From: Flavobacteriaceae bacterium F08102
GTDB lineage: Bacteria > Bacteroidota > Bacteroidia > Flavobacteriales > Flavobacteriaceae
Reading direction: 5' to 3'
NCBI GenBank assembly: GCA_023015935.1
Contig: JALKAY010000006.1
Coordinates: 58,066-122,065, forward strand
Length of the DNA stretch: 64,000 nt
The first letter of the stretch is position 1. Each line of letters begins with the position of its first letter. This document shows, in pieces, positions 1-8,721 of this stretch. The notes beneath the pieces were generated by a model. The model was not told where the DNA came from and made no database searches. It worked only from the letters and a program-made list of their open reading frames with translations. Position numbers and translations under genes: made by a program.

Positions 1-817
1 CGGTTGCTTCAGGTAGATCTGAACGAGATCGGATTAGGTTATTATTCATCCATTGACCAAAATCCTTCCAACTGTTGGCACTTCCATCATAGCCTTCAAG
101 GTGAAATTTATTTAGGCCAAAACGTACCGTTGGCGTCGTTTTATGCAAGCCTAAATTCATTTCCTCATGTCGTACAGCGGAATTATTTTTTAACTGGTAA
201 CTTATTTCCGTCTCGGTGTTGTTTTTTACAACATCAAATGCATCGAATTGATTTTCTAAGGTTTGTAGGGTTAAGTCGCTTGGATATTGAATGCTAAAGT
301 TGTTTTGTTGAACACTTTGATTGTAGGCATTGATAGGTTGCCAATGTGGGATAAATGCCGTATTCTCTGATTCAATTTCAACTTCATAATAAAAAGTATA
401 CGGATAGGAAGTGGGGACATACCGATAGTATTTTAATCGACCATCATTAAACAATGACATGCCATCGGCAGCCGAATAGTCGTTAAATTTTGATTTATTG
501 ACAGTTAAAAGCTTATTTCCACGCGCATCATAAACAATTACTTTTAGATTTTTAATTCGCGTGTTTTTGTCGTAATTGATGACGAGTTCAGACGCTTTAT
601 CCGCAAATTTATTTAACACAGTTATCGCCGATCGCGTCTCGATGAGCATATTCTTTTGATGTTTTATCGCTATTTTAGTGTCTTTAAAACGAACGATAGA
701 GTTGGCATTTTTGAGTAGTTTTGGAGTTATTGCAGTGACGGATAGGTCGGTCTCTTGTGCTTTGCTTTGGGGTGAATGAAATATTAGTACTAAGAATAAG
801 AAGAAGGGTACTTTCAT
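1..817 (-). CDS. DUF3857/transglutaminase-type exported protein, N-terminal part only
   Basis: Open reading frame on the minus strand from an ATG at 817 to the window edge, about 272 codons with no stop, so the C-terminal part lies outside. The first 20 residues (MKVPFFLFLVLIF, then a polar stretch ending in AQE) form a signal peptide. The rest is a beta-rich DUF3857 domain, ending in a WMNNN...RSDLPEAT segment typical of the linker before a transglutaminase-like domain. The function of this family is not established; it is probably a periplasmic or outer-envelope protein. It starts 34 bp after the dtd stop codon and is probably the last gene of an rsgA-dtd transcript. The family call is fairly sure, the role is not. 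Confidence 0.8.
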   Translation of the reverse strand, partial: MKVPFFLFLVLIFHSPQSKAQETDLSVTAITPKLLKNANSIVRFKDTKIAIKHQKNMLIETRSAITVLNKFADKASELVINYDKNTRIKNLKVIVYDARGNKLLTVNKSKFNDYSAADGMSLFNDGRLKYYRYVPTSYPYTFYYEVEIESENTAFIPHWQPINAYNQSVQQNNFSIQYPSDLTLQTLENQFDAFDVVKNNTETEISYQLKNNSAVRHEEMNLGLHKTTPTVRFGLNKFHLEGYDGSANSWKDFGQWMNNNLIRSRSDLPEAT

Positions 818-851
818 ATACAAAGCATTTAGCGACTTCAAATATATAAAA

Positions 852-1304
852 TTAATTTCTTAGCTCAGAGTCTAAGAGGATGGTAATGGGGCCATCATTG
901 CGTAGATCAACCTTCATATCGGCACCAAATACGCCGGTTTGCACCTTTTTTTCGAAATAATTTTCAATAGTTTGAATGAATAATTTATATAAAGGGATGG
1001 CGATTTCTGGTTTCGCAGCTTGAACATAAGAAGGTCGGTTTCCTTTTTTTGTACTAGCCATGAGGGTAAATTGACTTACGACAAGAATTTCGCCACCAAT
1101 GTCCTTCACGCTATTATTCATTACGCCCTTTTCATCATTAAAAATTCGCATGTGCACGGCTTTTTTACATAGCCATTCGATGTCTTCAGAAGTATCTTTT
1201 GGGCCAATTCCCAAAAATATTAATAAACCGTTGTTAATTGCACTGTATTGTTTTTGGTCAATATGAACGGAGGCATGTTGAACGCGTTGAATTACAAGTT
1301 TCAT
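852..1304 (-). CDS. dtd: D-aminoacyl-tRNA deacylase
   Basis: Full-length 150-residue DTD. It hydrolyses D-amino acids (and glycine from tRNA-Ala) off mischarged tRNAs in the cytoplasm. Visible signatures are the N-terminal MKLVIQRV strand, the SQFTL motif at about residues 78-82 that forms part of the active site, and the C-terminal NDGPITI motif (the NxGPxT cross-subunit Gly-cisPro motif) near residues 136-142. Length is the normal one for the family. The start lies 10 bp after the rsgA stop codon, so the two are almost certainly cotranscribed, an arrangement common in Flavobacteriia. Confidence 0.95.
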   Translation of the reverse strand: MKLVIQRVQHASVHIDQKQYSAINNGLLIFLGIGPKDTSEDIEWLCKKAVHMRIFNDEKGVMNNSVKDIGGEILVVSQFTLMASTKKGNRPSYVQAAKPEIAIPLYKLFIQTIENYFEKKVQTGVFGADMKVDLRNDGPITILLDSELRN

Positions 1305-1313
1305 GAATCGGTA

Positions 1314-2252
1314 TTAATAAAAGTCAAGACGGTAATTTTCCTGTTCTTCTTCGAGTAATTGCAAATAACTCTCATATCTAGAAACCGCGATTTCTCCATC
1401 TTGGACAGCCTGTTTAACGGCACAGCTCGGTTCATTGACATGTAGGCAATTGTTGAATTTACATTCAGATTTCCGTTGAAATATTTCGCGAAAATAATCA
1501 CCTACTTCTTCTTTTGCAAATTCCACAACACCAAATCCTTTAATCCCAGGTGTATCAATAATCGCTCCTCCAAAGGGTAAGTCGAACATTTCAGCGAAGG
1601 TAGTCGTATGTTGTCCTTGTCGGTGTTGTTGTGAAATAACCGAGGTTTTTAAAGCAAAGTTTGGATCAATAGCATTAATCAGTGTAGATTTTCCAACGCC
1701 AGAATGCCCAGCAACCATACTAACTTTATCTTTCATCATAGATTTTAATTGGTTTATATTGAGCCCTTTGGTAGCTGAAATTTCAAGACATGGATAGCCA
1801 ATAGCTTCGTATATGTTGATCAAATCATTTTTGGCTTTGTGCAATGCTTCGTCATAAAGATCAATTTTATTAAAGATTAAAATGGCCGGAATAGAGTAGG
1901 CTTCTGCTGTAGCTAAGAATCGATCAATAAATTTGGGGTAAGTAGGTGGGTGATCTAGGGTAATTATTAAGAAAACTTGATCAATATTTGCCGCAATGAT
2001 ATGGGTTTGTTTAGAAAGATTAACAGATTTCCGAATGATATAGTTTTTCCTCGGATAGATTTTGGTAATAATTCCTTGTTCACTACCTGGCTCAAGTTCA
2101 AATTCAACGTGGTCGCCAACCGTAATAGGATTTGTACTTTTAATCCCCTGCATTCTAAATTTACCACGAATACGACATTCAATTATTTGATGGTCATATT
2201 TTACAAAGTACCAACTTCCTGTTGATTTCGTTACAAGCCCTTTCATCTTCAA
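1314..2252 (-). CDS. rsgA: Ribosome small-subunit biogenesis GTPase RsgA
   Basis: 312-residue circularly permuted GTPase acting in late 30S subunit maturation. An N-terminal OB-fold is followed by G4 NKID (128-131) placed before G1 GHSGVGKST (182-190) and G3 DTPG (233-236), the permuted order that defines the family. A C-terminal zinc knuckle is formed by C264, C269, H271 and C277. The length is normal. It is the first gene of the rsgA-dtd-DUF3857 unit. The start could be M1 or M3 (MKMKG); nothing in the sequence separates them. Confidence 0.97.
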   Translation of the reverse strand: MKMKGLVTKSTGSWYFVKYDHQIIECRIRGKFRMQGIKSTNPITVGDHVEFELEPGSEQGIITKIYPRKNYIIRKSVNLSKQTHIIAANIDQVFLIITLDHPPTYPKFIDRFLATAEAYSIPAILIFNKIDLYDEALHKAKNDLINIYEAIGYPCLEISATKGLNINQLKSMMKDKVSMVAGHSGVGKSTLINAIDPNFALKTSVISQQHRQGQHTTTFAEMFDLPFGGAIIDTPGIKGFGVVEFAKEEVGDYFREIFQRKSECKFNNCLHVNEPSCAVKQAVQDGEIAVSRYESYLQLLEEEQENYRLDFY

Positions 2253-2352
2253 ATTTTTTCAAAAATAAGGAATATTCTTTTCTAAAGCTGCATATAGTGA
2301 TTAACTTGACTTTTTTAATTAAATTTAGAGAATAATTTTAAATAACGAACGG

Positions 2353-3378
2353 ATGAAATTTGGGAAATATATCGTTCTTTTACTCTTACTTTTATTTGTT
2401 GGTACTTCGATTTATGTTGCTACACTAGATAAAAAGTATAAGGTAGAACGGACTAAAATTATTGCGGCACCTATCGAAGTGGTCTTTGATCAACTTATTG
2501 ATTTTAAAAAATGGCCAGCCTGGTCACCATGGATAGAACAAGAACCTTCTGCGACACTCACTTATGGTACGAAATCTATAGGGGAAGGGGCGAGTTATCG
2601 TTGGGATGGGGAGAAAATTGGTGCTGGGAATATGGAAACGATAGGTGTTCATGAGCCAGATAGTATTACGCAAAAAATTACGTTTACAGCTCCATTCGAA
2701 TCGAGTTCTGCTGTTTTTTGGAAGTTGAAATCGGTGGAAGGTGGAACCGAAGTTACCTGGTCTATGCAAGGTGAAATGAATTTTATGATGAAAGGGTTTA
2801 TGGCTTTTTCTGGTGGAATCGATAAACAAGTTGGTCCAGATTATGAACGTGGACTTATAAAGTTAGATAGTGTTAGTACGGCGGCATTGAAAGTTTTTAC
2901 CGTAGATGTGAATGGAGTAAAGATGCATGGAGGCGGATATTATATGTATAGCTCTGCTTCAACAAATATGAAGCAACTAGGAGATAAAATTCAAGAATTA
3001 ATTTCGAAAGTTGAAGCGTTTATTGACCAAAATTCGATAAGTCAAGCTGGTATGCCTTTTACGTTGTATCATAAAATGGATCAAGATAATAATGCCATTA
3101 TTTTGTCTTGTGCGGTGCCAATTGTTGAAGGGGTGACGCCGCCTGTTAGTAGTGGGTTGCTGTTGGGGGAGCTAAAACCATTTAAGGCTGTTAAAGTTAC
3201 CTTAAAGGGGGATTACACCAACTTACAAGCCGCTTGGTCAGCAGGGTATGCTTATATCGCCGATAATCAATTAGATGCAGATTTAACAAAGCCCGTTTTA
3301 GAGATGTATGTCAATGATCCAGAAGATTTTCCTAATCCGGCAGATTGGATTACGGAACTTTATGTTCCCATAAAATAA
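2353..3378 (+). CDS. SRPBCC-domain protein with C-terminal GyrI-like effector-binding domain
   Basis: 341 residues. Residues 5-24 are a hydrophobic segment (signal anchor or uncleaved signal). Residues about 30-170 form a polyketide-cyclase/START-like SRPBCC fold, with FDQLIDFKKWPAWSPW as the typical entry to that domain. Residues about 185-340 resemble the GyrI/AraC effector-binding domain. This fusion is common in Bacteroidota and is presumed to bind a hydrophobic small molecule; no ligand or reaction can be read from the sequence. It is monocistronic, flanked by the divergent rsgA and the convergent tag. Confidence 0.8.
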   Translation: MKFGKYIVLLLLLLFVGTSIYVATLDKKYKVERTKIIAAPIEVVFDQLIDFKKWPAWSPWIEQEPSATLTYGTKSIGEGASYRWDGEKIGAGNMETIGVHEPDSITQKITFTAPFESSSAVFWKLKSVEGGTEVTWSMQGEMNFMMKGFMAFSGGIDKQVGPDYERGLIKLDSVSTAALKVFTVDVNGVKMHGGGYYMYSSASTNMKQLGDKIQELISKVEAFIDQNSISQAGMPFTLYHKMDQDNNAIILSCAVPIVEGVTPPVSSGLLLGELKPFKAVKVTLKGDYTNLQAAWSAGYAYIADNQLDADLTKPVLEMYVNDPEDFPNPADWITELYVPIK

Positions 3379-3463
3379 AACCAACTAATAAAATGGAACA
3401 AATCCCTGAACGTTTTTAAGTTCTTTTAGATTTGCATTTCACATCAAAAGGGTATTCGATTTT

Positions 3464-4030
3464 TTAAAAACCCTTTAATTGTTTGTGACGAAAACAGCTC
3501 GTTATATGATCGTTGACCATTCCTATGGCTTGCATATAAGCATATATCACTGTAGATCCCACAAACTTAAATCCGCGTTTTTTTAGGTCGCTCGAGAGCA
3601 GGTCAGATAAGGGAGTGGTGGCAGGAACATCTGAATGTGCCTTGTAGGTGTGTTGAATCGGTTTGCCTTCTGTAAAGGCCCACAAATATGTTGCAAAAGA
3701 ACCAAACTCTTTTTGAATCTTTATAAAGGCTTGTGCATTGCTTATGGTCGCTTTTATTTTAAGAGCATTGCGGATGATTCCAGTATCTTGGAGTAAAACT
3801 GTGAACTTTTCATCGCTATAGGTTGCAATTTTTTCATAATCAAACTGATCAAAAGCGTAGCGGAAATTTTCCCTTTTTTTTAAAATGGTAATCCAACTTA
3901 ACCCTGCTTGAAAAGTTTCTAAAAGGAGAAATTCAAATAAGCGGCGATCTTCGTAAATAGGGACACCCCACTCTTCATCGTGATAAGCTACATATAATGG
4001 ATCTGTACCACTCCAAGGACAACGATTCAT
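3464..4030 (-). CDS. tag: DNA-3-methyladenine glycosylase I
   Basis: 188-residue Tag-family base-excision repair enzyme removing 3-methyladenine from DNA. The N-terminus RCPWSGTDPLYVAYHDEEWG is diagnostic: it carries the first zinc ligand cysteine, the catalytic-region tryptophan and the YHDEEWG motif. The LLLETFQAGLSWITIL segment and the C-terminal zinc ligands (H and C in NDHITSCFRH) complete the HhH-like fold. Length is normal. It stands alone between convergent and divergent neighbours. Confidence 0.95.
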   Translation of the reverse strand: MNRCPWSGTDPLYVAYHDEEWGVPIYEDRRLFEFLLLETFQAGLSWITILKKRENFRYAFDQFDYEKIATYSDEKFTVLLQDTGIIRNALKIKATISNAQAFIKIQKEFGSFATYLWAFTEGKPIQHTYKAHSDVPATTPLSDLLSSDLKKRGFKFVGSTVIYAYMQAIGMVNDHITSCFRHKQLKGF

Positions 4031-4160
4031 ATGGATGTTATTTGTGTTTCTTCAAAGATAGTTTTTTTAATGTCATAGGCTAAAGACTGTTAGCAACTTC
4101 AAGTTTTATTATAAGCATTGATTGAATTTACAGTTTGTATTTTCATTGTACCTTTAATGA

Positions 4161-5273
4161 ATGAATTTGAGTTATTGGGAAATAAACAGTTGGTTTAGTG
4201 AAGTCGATTTCGCTGTTGTTGGCAGTGGAATTGTGGGGTTGCACACTGCGATCTATTTAAAGGAGAAATATCCAGAAGCAAAAATTATAGTCCTCGAAAA
4301 AGGAAGTCTCCCTGCAGGGGCCAGTACGAAAAATGCTGGATTTGCTTGTTTCGGTAGTTTGTTTGAAATACTTGAAGATTTAAAAAGTCACAGCCCTGAG
4401 GAAGTAGTACAGCTGGTTCGTCAACGCTGGGAGGGACTTCAGCTTTTATGAGATTTAGGCGACTGCGAAATTGGGTATGAACAACACGGAGGTTATGAAT
4501 TAGTTAAAACTACAGCGTCTATTGCGCCTTATTTGGACCAATATAGAGAGGTCAATACGCTTTTGAAAATGGTATTTTCTTCTTCTGTTTTTGAAGTTAA
4601 AAAAAATGTGTTTGGCTTCAGTAAAATTCATGATACAGTTGTTTTTAATCCTTTTGAAGGTCAAATTGATACGAGTAAAATGATGAAAAGATTGCTTTTA
4701 AAAGCAATAGAGAAAGGTGTTTTAGTTCTCAATAATTGTCTTGTTAATGATTTTGTGGAAACCGGAACAGGAGTGAAGATTGAAACCAACCTATATGATT
4801 TTTCATGTAGAAAATTATGTATTGCAACCAATGGATTTGCAGCTAAATTTATTAAGGAGCCTATTCAGCCGGCGAGAGCACAAGTATTGATTACTGACCC
4901 CATTGATAACCTCCAAATTCGCGGTACATTTCACCTAGATAGAGGCTTTTATTATTTTAGAAATATTCATAACCGCATTTTACTCGGTGGAGGACGAAAT
5001 TTGAATATTAAAGGGGAGGAAACAACCCATTTTGGACTTACACAGCAGATTCAGACTGAATTAGAAAAACTGTTATATGAAGTAATATTGCCTAGTAAAG
5101 ATGTGGGTATAGCCCATAGATGGAGTGGAATTATGGGGGTTGGACCGCAAAAAAAGCCAATTATTAAGTCATTAAGCAGCAACGTTTATTGTGGTGTGCG
5201 CTTAGGCGGTATGGGAATTGCCATTGGTGCGAATGTCGCTAAAGAAATGGTTGACATGGTAAATTTGGATTAA
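4161..5273 (+). pseudogene. FAD-dependent amino-acid-oxidase-like (DAO) oxidoreductase, interrupted by an in-frame TGA
   Basis: A single 371-codon frame is interrupted only by TGA at 4449-4451. Upstream of it, residues 1-96 carry the FAD Rossmann motif (VVGSGIVGLHTAIYL) and the GAST KNAGFA loop. Downstream the frame resumes at once (DLGDCEIGYEQHGGYEL) and continues to a normal C-terminus with GGMGIA. The protein resembles the DAO family that deaminates or oxidises amines and is probably cytoplasmic. A CGA or AGA arginine to TGA change would explain the break. Everything else is intact, so this is a recent nonsense mutation, a sequencing error or an unproven readthrough. The second half could restart at 4533 but would lack the nucleotide-binding fold. 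Confidence 0.8.
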
Positions 5274-5291
5274 TTTTTGCTTGTATATTTG
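5264..5291 (+). promoter_or_regulatory. Candidate Bacteroidota promoter upstream of the YceI gene
   Basis: TATATTTG at 5284-5291 matches the TAnnTTTG -7 consensus of Bacteroidota. TTTG at 5264-5267 lies 16 bases upstream, slightly shorter than the usual spacing. The -7 box sits 15 bases before the first ATG of the YceI gene. It may drive the whole following biosynthetic run. Confidence 0.45.
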
Positions 5292-5306
5292 TGTTTTATC
5301 TACTGA

Positions 5307-5840
5307 ATGAATATGAAACAATTTTTAAGCGTACTATTTTTCTGTAGTGTTCTTTTTAACAGCGCACTTTTTGCACAACAACAAACACAAGTTAAATTTC
5401 AAATAAAAAATTTTGGACTTAATGTTCTAGGTAAATTTAAAGAAGTAAAAATTCATCCTTCGATTAACCTTTGGCAACTTGATAAAAGTTCGATAACGAG
5501 TGAAATTCAGGTGAACTCAATTTATACGGGAAATGGCAAGCGAGATGCCCATTTAAAAAGTGAGGATTATTTTGATGAAAATACCTATCCAACCATAAGG
5601 CTTCGGTCTACTAAAATTATTGAAATTAGCCCTGGAAAATACAATATGACTGCTCAGTTGACCATAAAAGAGACTACAAGGGAAGTGATTATTCCATTGG
5701 AAATAACCAAAAACCAAGATCAATTGACCCTTAAGGCAGCGTTTTCTATAAATCGTCAAGATTATAAGGTTGGTGGAGATAGCTGGACGATGGGTGATAT
5801 CGTTAAGGTCTCGGTTTTATATAAAGGGAAAAATGAATAA
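5307..5840 (+). CDS. YceI-family periplasmic lipid-binding protein
   Basis: 177 residues with a signal peptide (residues 1-23, cleavage after LFAQ) and a single YceI lipocalin-like domain. Typical motifs are the DAHLKSEDYFDENTYPTI region and the C-terminal NRQDYKVGG. Family members bind polyisoprenoid or quinone-like lipids in a beta-barrel pocket. An alternative start at 5313 is possible. Its last 8 bases overlap the start of the FAD monooxygenase gene, so the two are translationally coupled. This suggests, without proof, that it carries the lipid made by the downstream enzymes. Confidence 0.85.
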   Translation: MNMKQFLSVLFFCSVLFNSALFAQQQTQVKFQIKNFGLNVLGKFKEVKIHPSINLWQLDKSSITSEIQVNSIYTGNGKRDAHLKSEDYFDENTYPTIRLRSTKIIEISPGKYNMTAQLTIKETTREVIIPLEITKNQDQLTLKAAFSINRQDYKVGGDSWTMGDIVKVSVLYKGKNE

Positions 5841-6957
5841 GATACTATCCTATGATGTAGGAATAATTGGTGGTGGATTGGCAGGGTTGACCTCAGCAAT
5901 TCGTTTGGCCAAATTAAAGCATAGTGTAGTACTTATTGAAAAGAATAGTTACCCAAAGCACAAGGTGTGTGGGGAGTATATTTCAAAGGAAGTGGAGCCT
6001 TATTTAAGGCAATTAGGATTAGACCCATTCGCCCTCGGTGCGGTAGATATTTCTACGGTACGTCTTACTACTGAAAATGGTAAAACAATCGATGCTCCTC
6101 TGGGTATTGGAGGATTTGGGCTGAGTCGATATACCTTAGATAACGCGTTGATGGAGCTTGCGAAAGGACACGGGGTACATATAATTCACGATACCGTTTC
6201 AAAAGTGTTTAAAAAGGATCACGGACTGAAAATAATCACAAAATCGGGACAACATTATTGGCTAAAGGTTGTACAAGGGGCACATGGAAAAAGAGGTAAG
6301 TTAGACAAGTGGTTGAAAAGACCATTTATTCAAAAAAAAGCCCCGTTTTTAGCAGTTAAAACCCATTTGACAGGAAGTTTTCCTGACCATTTAGTTGCAC
6401 TTTACAACTTTAAAGGAGGGTATGGCGGCCTATCAAAAGTTGAAGGAGGAGCCATTAATTTTTGTTATATTGTAAATTATTCAATTTTTAAGCAGTATAA
6501 AGACTTGGCTTTATTTGAAGAAAAGGTGATTTTAAAAAATCCAGCCTTAAAATTAGTTTTAGCCAATACCCAGCCAGTATTTGACCAACCTTTGACAATT
6601 AGCCAAATTAACTTTTCTGAAAAAGAACTTAGTTCTTCAGAAGTTCTCATGACTGGAGATGCTGCGGGATTAATTCATCCACTTTGTGGTAATGGAATGA
6701 GTATGGCGATACAAAGTGCGCAAATTTTTGCTACCTTAGTAGATGCGTATTTGTCGGGTCGGCTCAGTCGTCATGAACTTGAGCGAGCATATCGAACACA
6801 ATGGAATGAGGAGTTTAAAAGTCGTCTCCGTATGGGAAGGGTACTCGCACGGGTGTTTACAAACCCAAACACATCGAACTTGGCCTTTACAGTTTTAAAA
6901 TATTTTCCGTCTCTACTGAGAAAAATAATTCGTCAAACTCATGGTAAACCTTTCTAA
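5833..6957 (+). CDS. FAD-dependent monooxygenase/reductase of the UbiH-geranylgeranyl reductase superfamily
   Basis: 374 residues from the ATG at 5833, chosen because it overlaps the YceI stop codon and begins just before the Rossmann fold; an upstream ATG at 5770 in the same frame lies inside yceI. The dinucleotide-binding motif GGGLAG is at 13-18, a CGE motif at 46-48, and the second FAD motif GDAAGLIHP at 275-283. Enzymes of this group hydroxylate aromatic rings or reduce polyprenyl chains. Next to a type III PKS and a methyltransferase the likeliest role is ring hydroxylation giving a quinol or quinone, as SrsC does in Streptomyces. That role is inference; the flavoenzyme class is secure. 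Confidence 0.88.
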   Translation: MNKILSYDVGIIGGGLAGLTSAIRLAKLKHSVVLIEKNSYPKHKVCGEYISKEVEPYLRQLGLDPFALGAVDISTVRLTTENGKTIDAPLGIGGFGLSRYTLDNALMELAKGHGVHIIHDTVSKVFKKDHGLKIITKSGQHYWLKVVQGAHGKRGKLDKWLKRPFIQKKAPFLAVKTHLTGSFPDHLVALYNFKGGYGGLSKVEGGAINFCYIVNYSIFKQYKDLALFEEKVILKNPALKLVLANTQPVFDQPLTISQINFSEKELSSSEVLMTGDAAGLIHPLCGNGMSMAIQSAQIFATLVDAYLSGRLSRHELERAYRTQWNEEFKSRLRMGRVLARVFTNPNTSNLAFTVLKYFPSLLRKIIRQTHGKPF

Positions 6958-7672
6958 ATTAATGGTTCCCCTTGTCAATACAAAGCAGCGAAGTTCAGCC
7001 GTTGAATGGATGGACGATTTTGATACGGAAGGGGTAGAACTGAGGAAAACCTTAGATCAAATTGCAGGAATTAACCGTTGGTTAGGTGGGAATAAAATCA
7101 CAAAAAAAGGGTTGATGAAATTATTAAAGTCAACGAAGTCAAAAGAACCACTGCACCTCATTGATTTTGGATGTGGTAATGGGGATATGCTTCGATTTTT
7201 AGCAAAATGGGCCATGAAGCATAATGTTGAAATGACCTTTTGTGGGATGGATGCCAACGCTGAAACCATCCGGTATGCAGAGGAATTGTCAGCCGACTTC
7301 CCGCAAATTTCGTATCTCCACCGAGATGTATTTAACGTCAATGAAAAAGAAAGAGCCTGTGATATAACCTTAAGTACTTTGTTTTTACATCATTTTAAAG
7401 AGGAGGAAATTGTTCTTCTCTTGTCACAGCAACTTGAACATTGTCGAATAGGTATGGTTATTAATGATTTACATAGACATCGATCTGCTTATTATTTGTT
7501 TTATCTTGTCTGTCTTTTTATCAAGAACAAGCGAATTAGAGATGATGGATTGATATCCGTATTAAGGGGATTTAAAAAAAGAGAACTACGTTCCCTAAGT
7601 AATCAACTAAAAGCGAAACATCAATTGCGATGGAAATGGGCTTTTCGTTATCAATGGATTTTGCAAAAATGA
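6941..7672 (+). CDS. Class I SAM-dependent methyltransferase of the type III PKS cluster
   Basis: 243 residues (236 if translation starts at the second ATG, 6962). Motif I is LIDFGCGNGDMLRFLA near residues 73-88, followed by an acidic residue in CGMDANAETI and a post-I DITLSTLFLHHF stretch, the pattern of a small-molecule Rossmann methyltransferase. The first ATG overlaps the FAD enzyme gene by 17 bases. The stop overlaps the type III PKS start as ATGA. Translational coupling and cluster position suggest it methylates the polyketide ring or a hydroxyl; which atom cannot be told. Confidence 0.85.
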   Translation: MVNLSKLMVPLVNTKQRSSAVEWMDDFDTEGVELRKTLDQIAGINRWLGGNKITKKGLMKLLKSTKSKEPLHLIDFGCGNGDMLRFLAKWAMKHNVEMTFCGMDANAETIRYAEELSADFPQISYLHRDVFNVNEKERACDITLSTLFLHHFKEEEIVLLLSQQLEHCRIGMVINDLHRHRSAYYLFYLVCLFIKNKRIRDDGLISVLRGFKKRELRSLSNQLKAKHQLRWKWAFRYQWILQK

Positions 7673-8721
7673 GTGTTAAAATTACAGCTGTCAGCAAGCA
7701 ACTACCCCCTTTTAGCCGAACTACGGAAGAAATTATTCCGTACCTCAAAACATGGCTCGTTGGGCAAGAAGAGCGTTTTCAACGAAAAGTGCTAAAACTT
7801 TTTGAAAATGCGGGGGTTGACAAGCGTTATTCTATTATGGATGCAGATGAGGTGTTTCGCAAAAGTTCATTTCAAGAGAAAAATGAGATATATTGTAGGG
7901 AAGGAACTGTGTTGGCACAAAAAGCTTTAGAAAAATCTTTAGAAAAAGCGAAATTAAAACCAGGGGATATTGATTTTATTATCACGGTAAGTTGTACGGG
8001 AATTATGATTCCTTCTATAGATGCCTATCTCATTAATGCCCTAGGTATGCGGCAAGATATTGTGCGTCTTCCTGTCACAGAAATGGGATGTGCTGCAGGG
8101 GTTTCAGGAATCATATATGCCAAGAATTTTTTAAAGGAAAACCTCAATAAACGTGCCGTTGTACTTGCTTTAGAGTCGCCAACAGCTACCTTTCAACTCG
8201 ACGATTTTAGTATGGTCAATATCGTGAGTGCGGCTATTTTTGGAGATGGAGCAGCGAGTGTAATTTTATCGTCTTATCCAGACGAAGAAGGGCCAGAAAT
8301 TATTGATGAGGCAATGTATCATTTTTTTGATGCTACGCATATGATGGGATTTAAATTGGTCAATACGGGTTTGAAAATGATTTTAGATCAGTCAGTTCCC
8401 GATACAATTGCCGAACATTTTCCAAAATTCACATATCCATTTTTAGAAAAAAACGGACTTACCATTGCGGATGTAGATCATTTGATTTTTCACCCTGGAG
8501 GTAAAAAAATTGTTCAAACGGTTGAAACCTTGTTTGGAAGTCTTGGAAAAAGTATAGAGGATACAAAAACGGTGTTGCAAAAATATGGGAATATGTCAAG
8601 CGCTACAGTCTTTTACGTACTTGAACGGTTTATGGATAAAAATTTGCCGAAAGGAGATTACGGGTTTATGCTTAGTTTTGGCCCCGGTTTTTCGGCGCAA
8701 AGGGTGTTGTTAAAATGGTAA
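7669..8721 (+). CDS. Type III polyketide synthase (chalcone/stilbene synthase family)
   Basis: 350 residues from the ATG at 7669, which overlaps the methyltransferase stop; the longer frame from 7630 would add 13 residues inside that gene. The catalytic triad is visible: Cys141 in TEMGCAAGVSG, His275 in IFHPGGKK and Asn308 in YGNMSSAT. Type III PKSs extend an acyl starter with malonyl-CoA and cyclise it to resorcinols, pyrones or phloroglucinols. The neighbouring fatty-acid-type genes and dedicated ACP suggest a long acyl starter. Bacteroidota carry this cluster type often, but I know of no settled product for it. Confidence 0.95.
   Translation: MSVKITAVSKQLPPFSRTTEEIIPYLKTWLVGQEERFQRKVLKLFENAGVDKRYSIMDADEVFRKSSFQEKNEIYCREGTVLAQKALEKSLEKAKLKPGDIDFIITVSCTGIMIPSIDAYLINALGMRQDIVRLPVTEMGCAAGVSGIIYAKNFLKENLNKRAVVLALESPTATFQLDDFSMVNIVSAAIFGDGAASVILSSYPDEEGPEIIDEAMYHFFDATHMMGFKLVNTGLKMILDQSVPDTIAEHFPKFTYPFLEKNGLTIADVDHLIFHPGGKKIVQTVETLFGSLGKSIEDTKTVLQKYGNMSSATVFYVLERFMDKNLPKGDYGFMLSFGPGFSAQRVLLKW

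Noticed and set aside
4..297. 97-codon plus-strand frame at the left edge
   Set aside because: It is antisense to the DUF3857-type gene, which has a signal peptide and family-like sequence.
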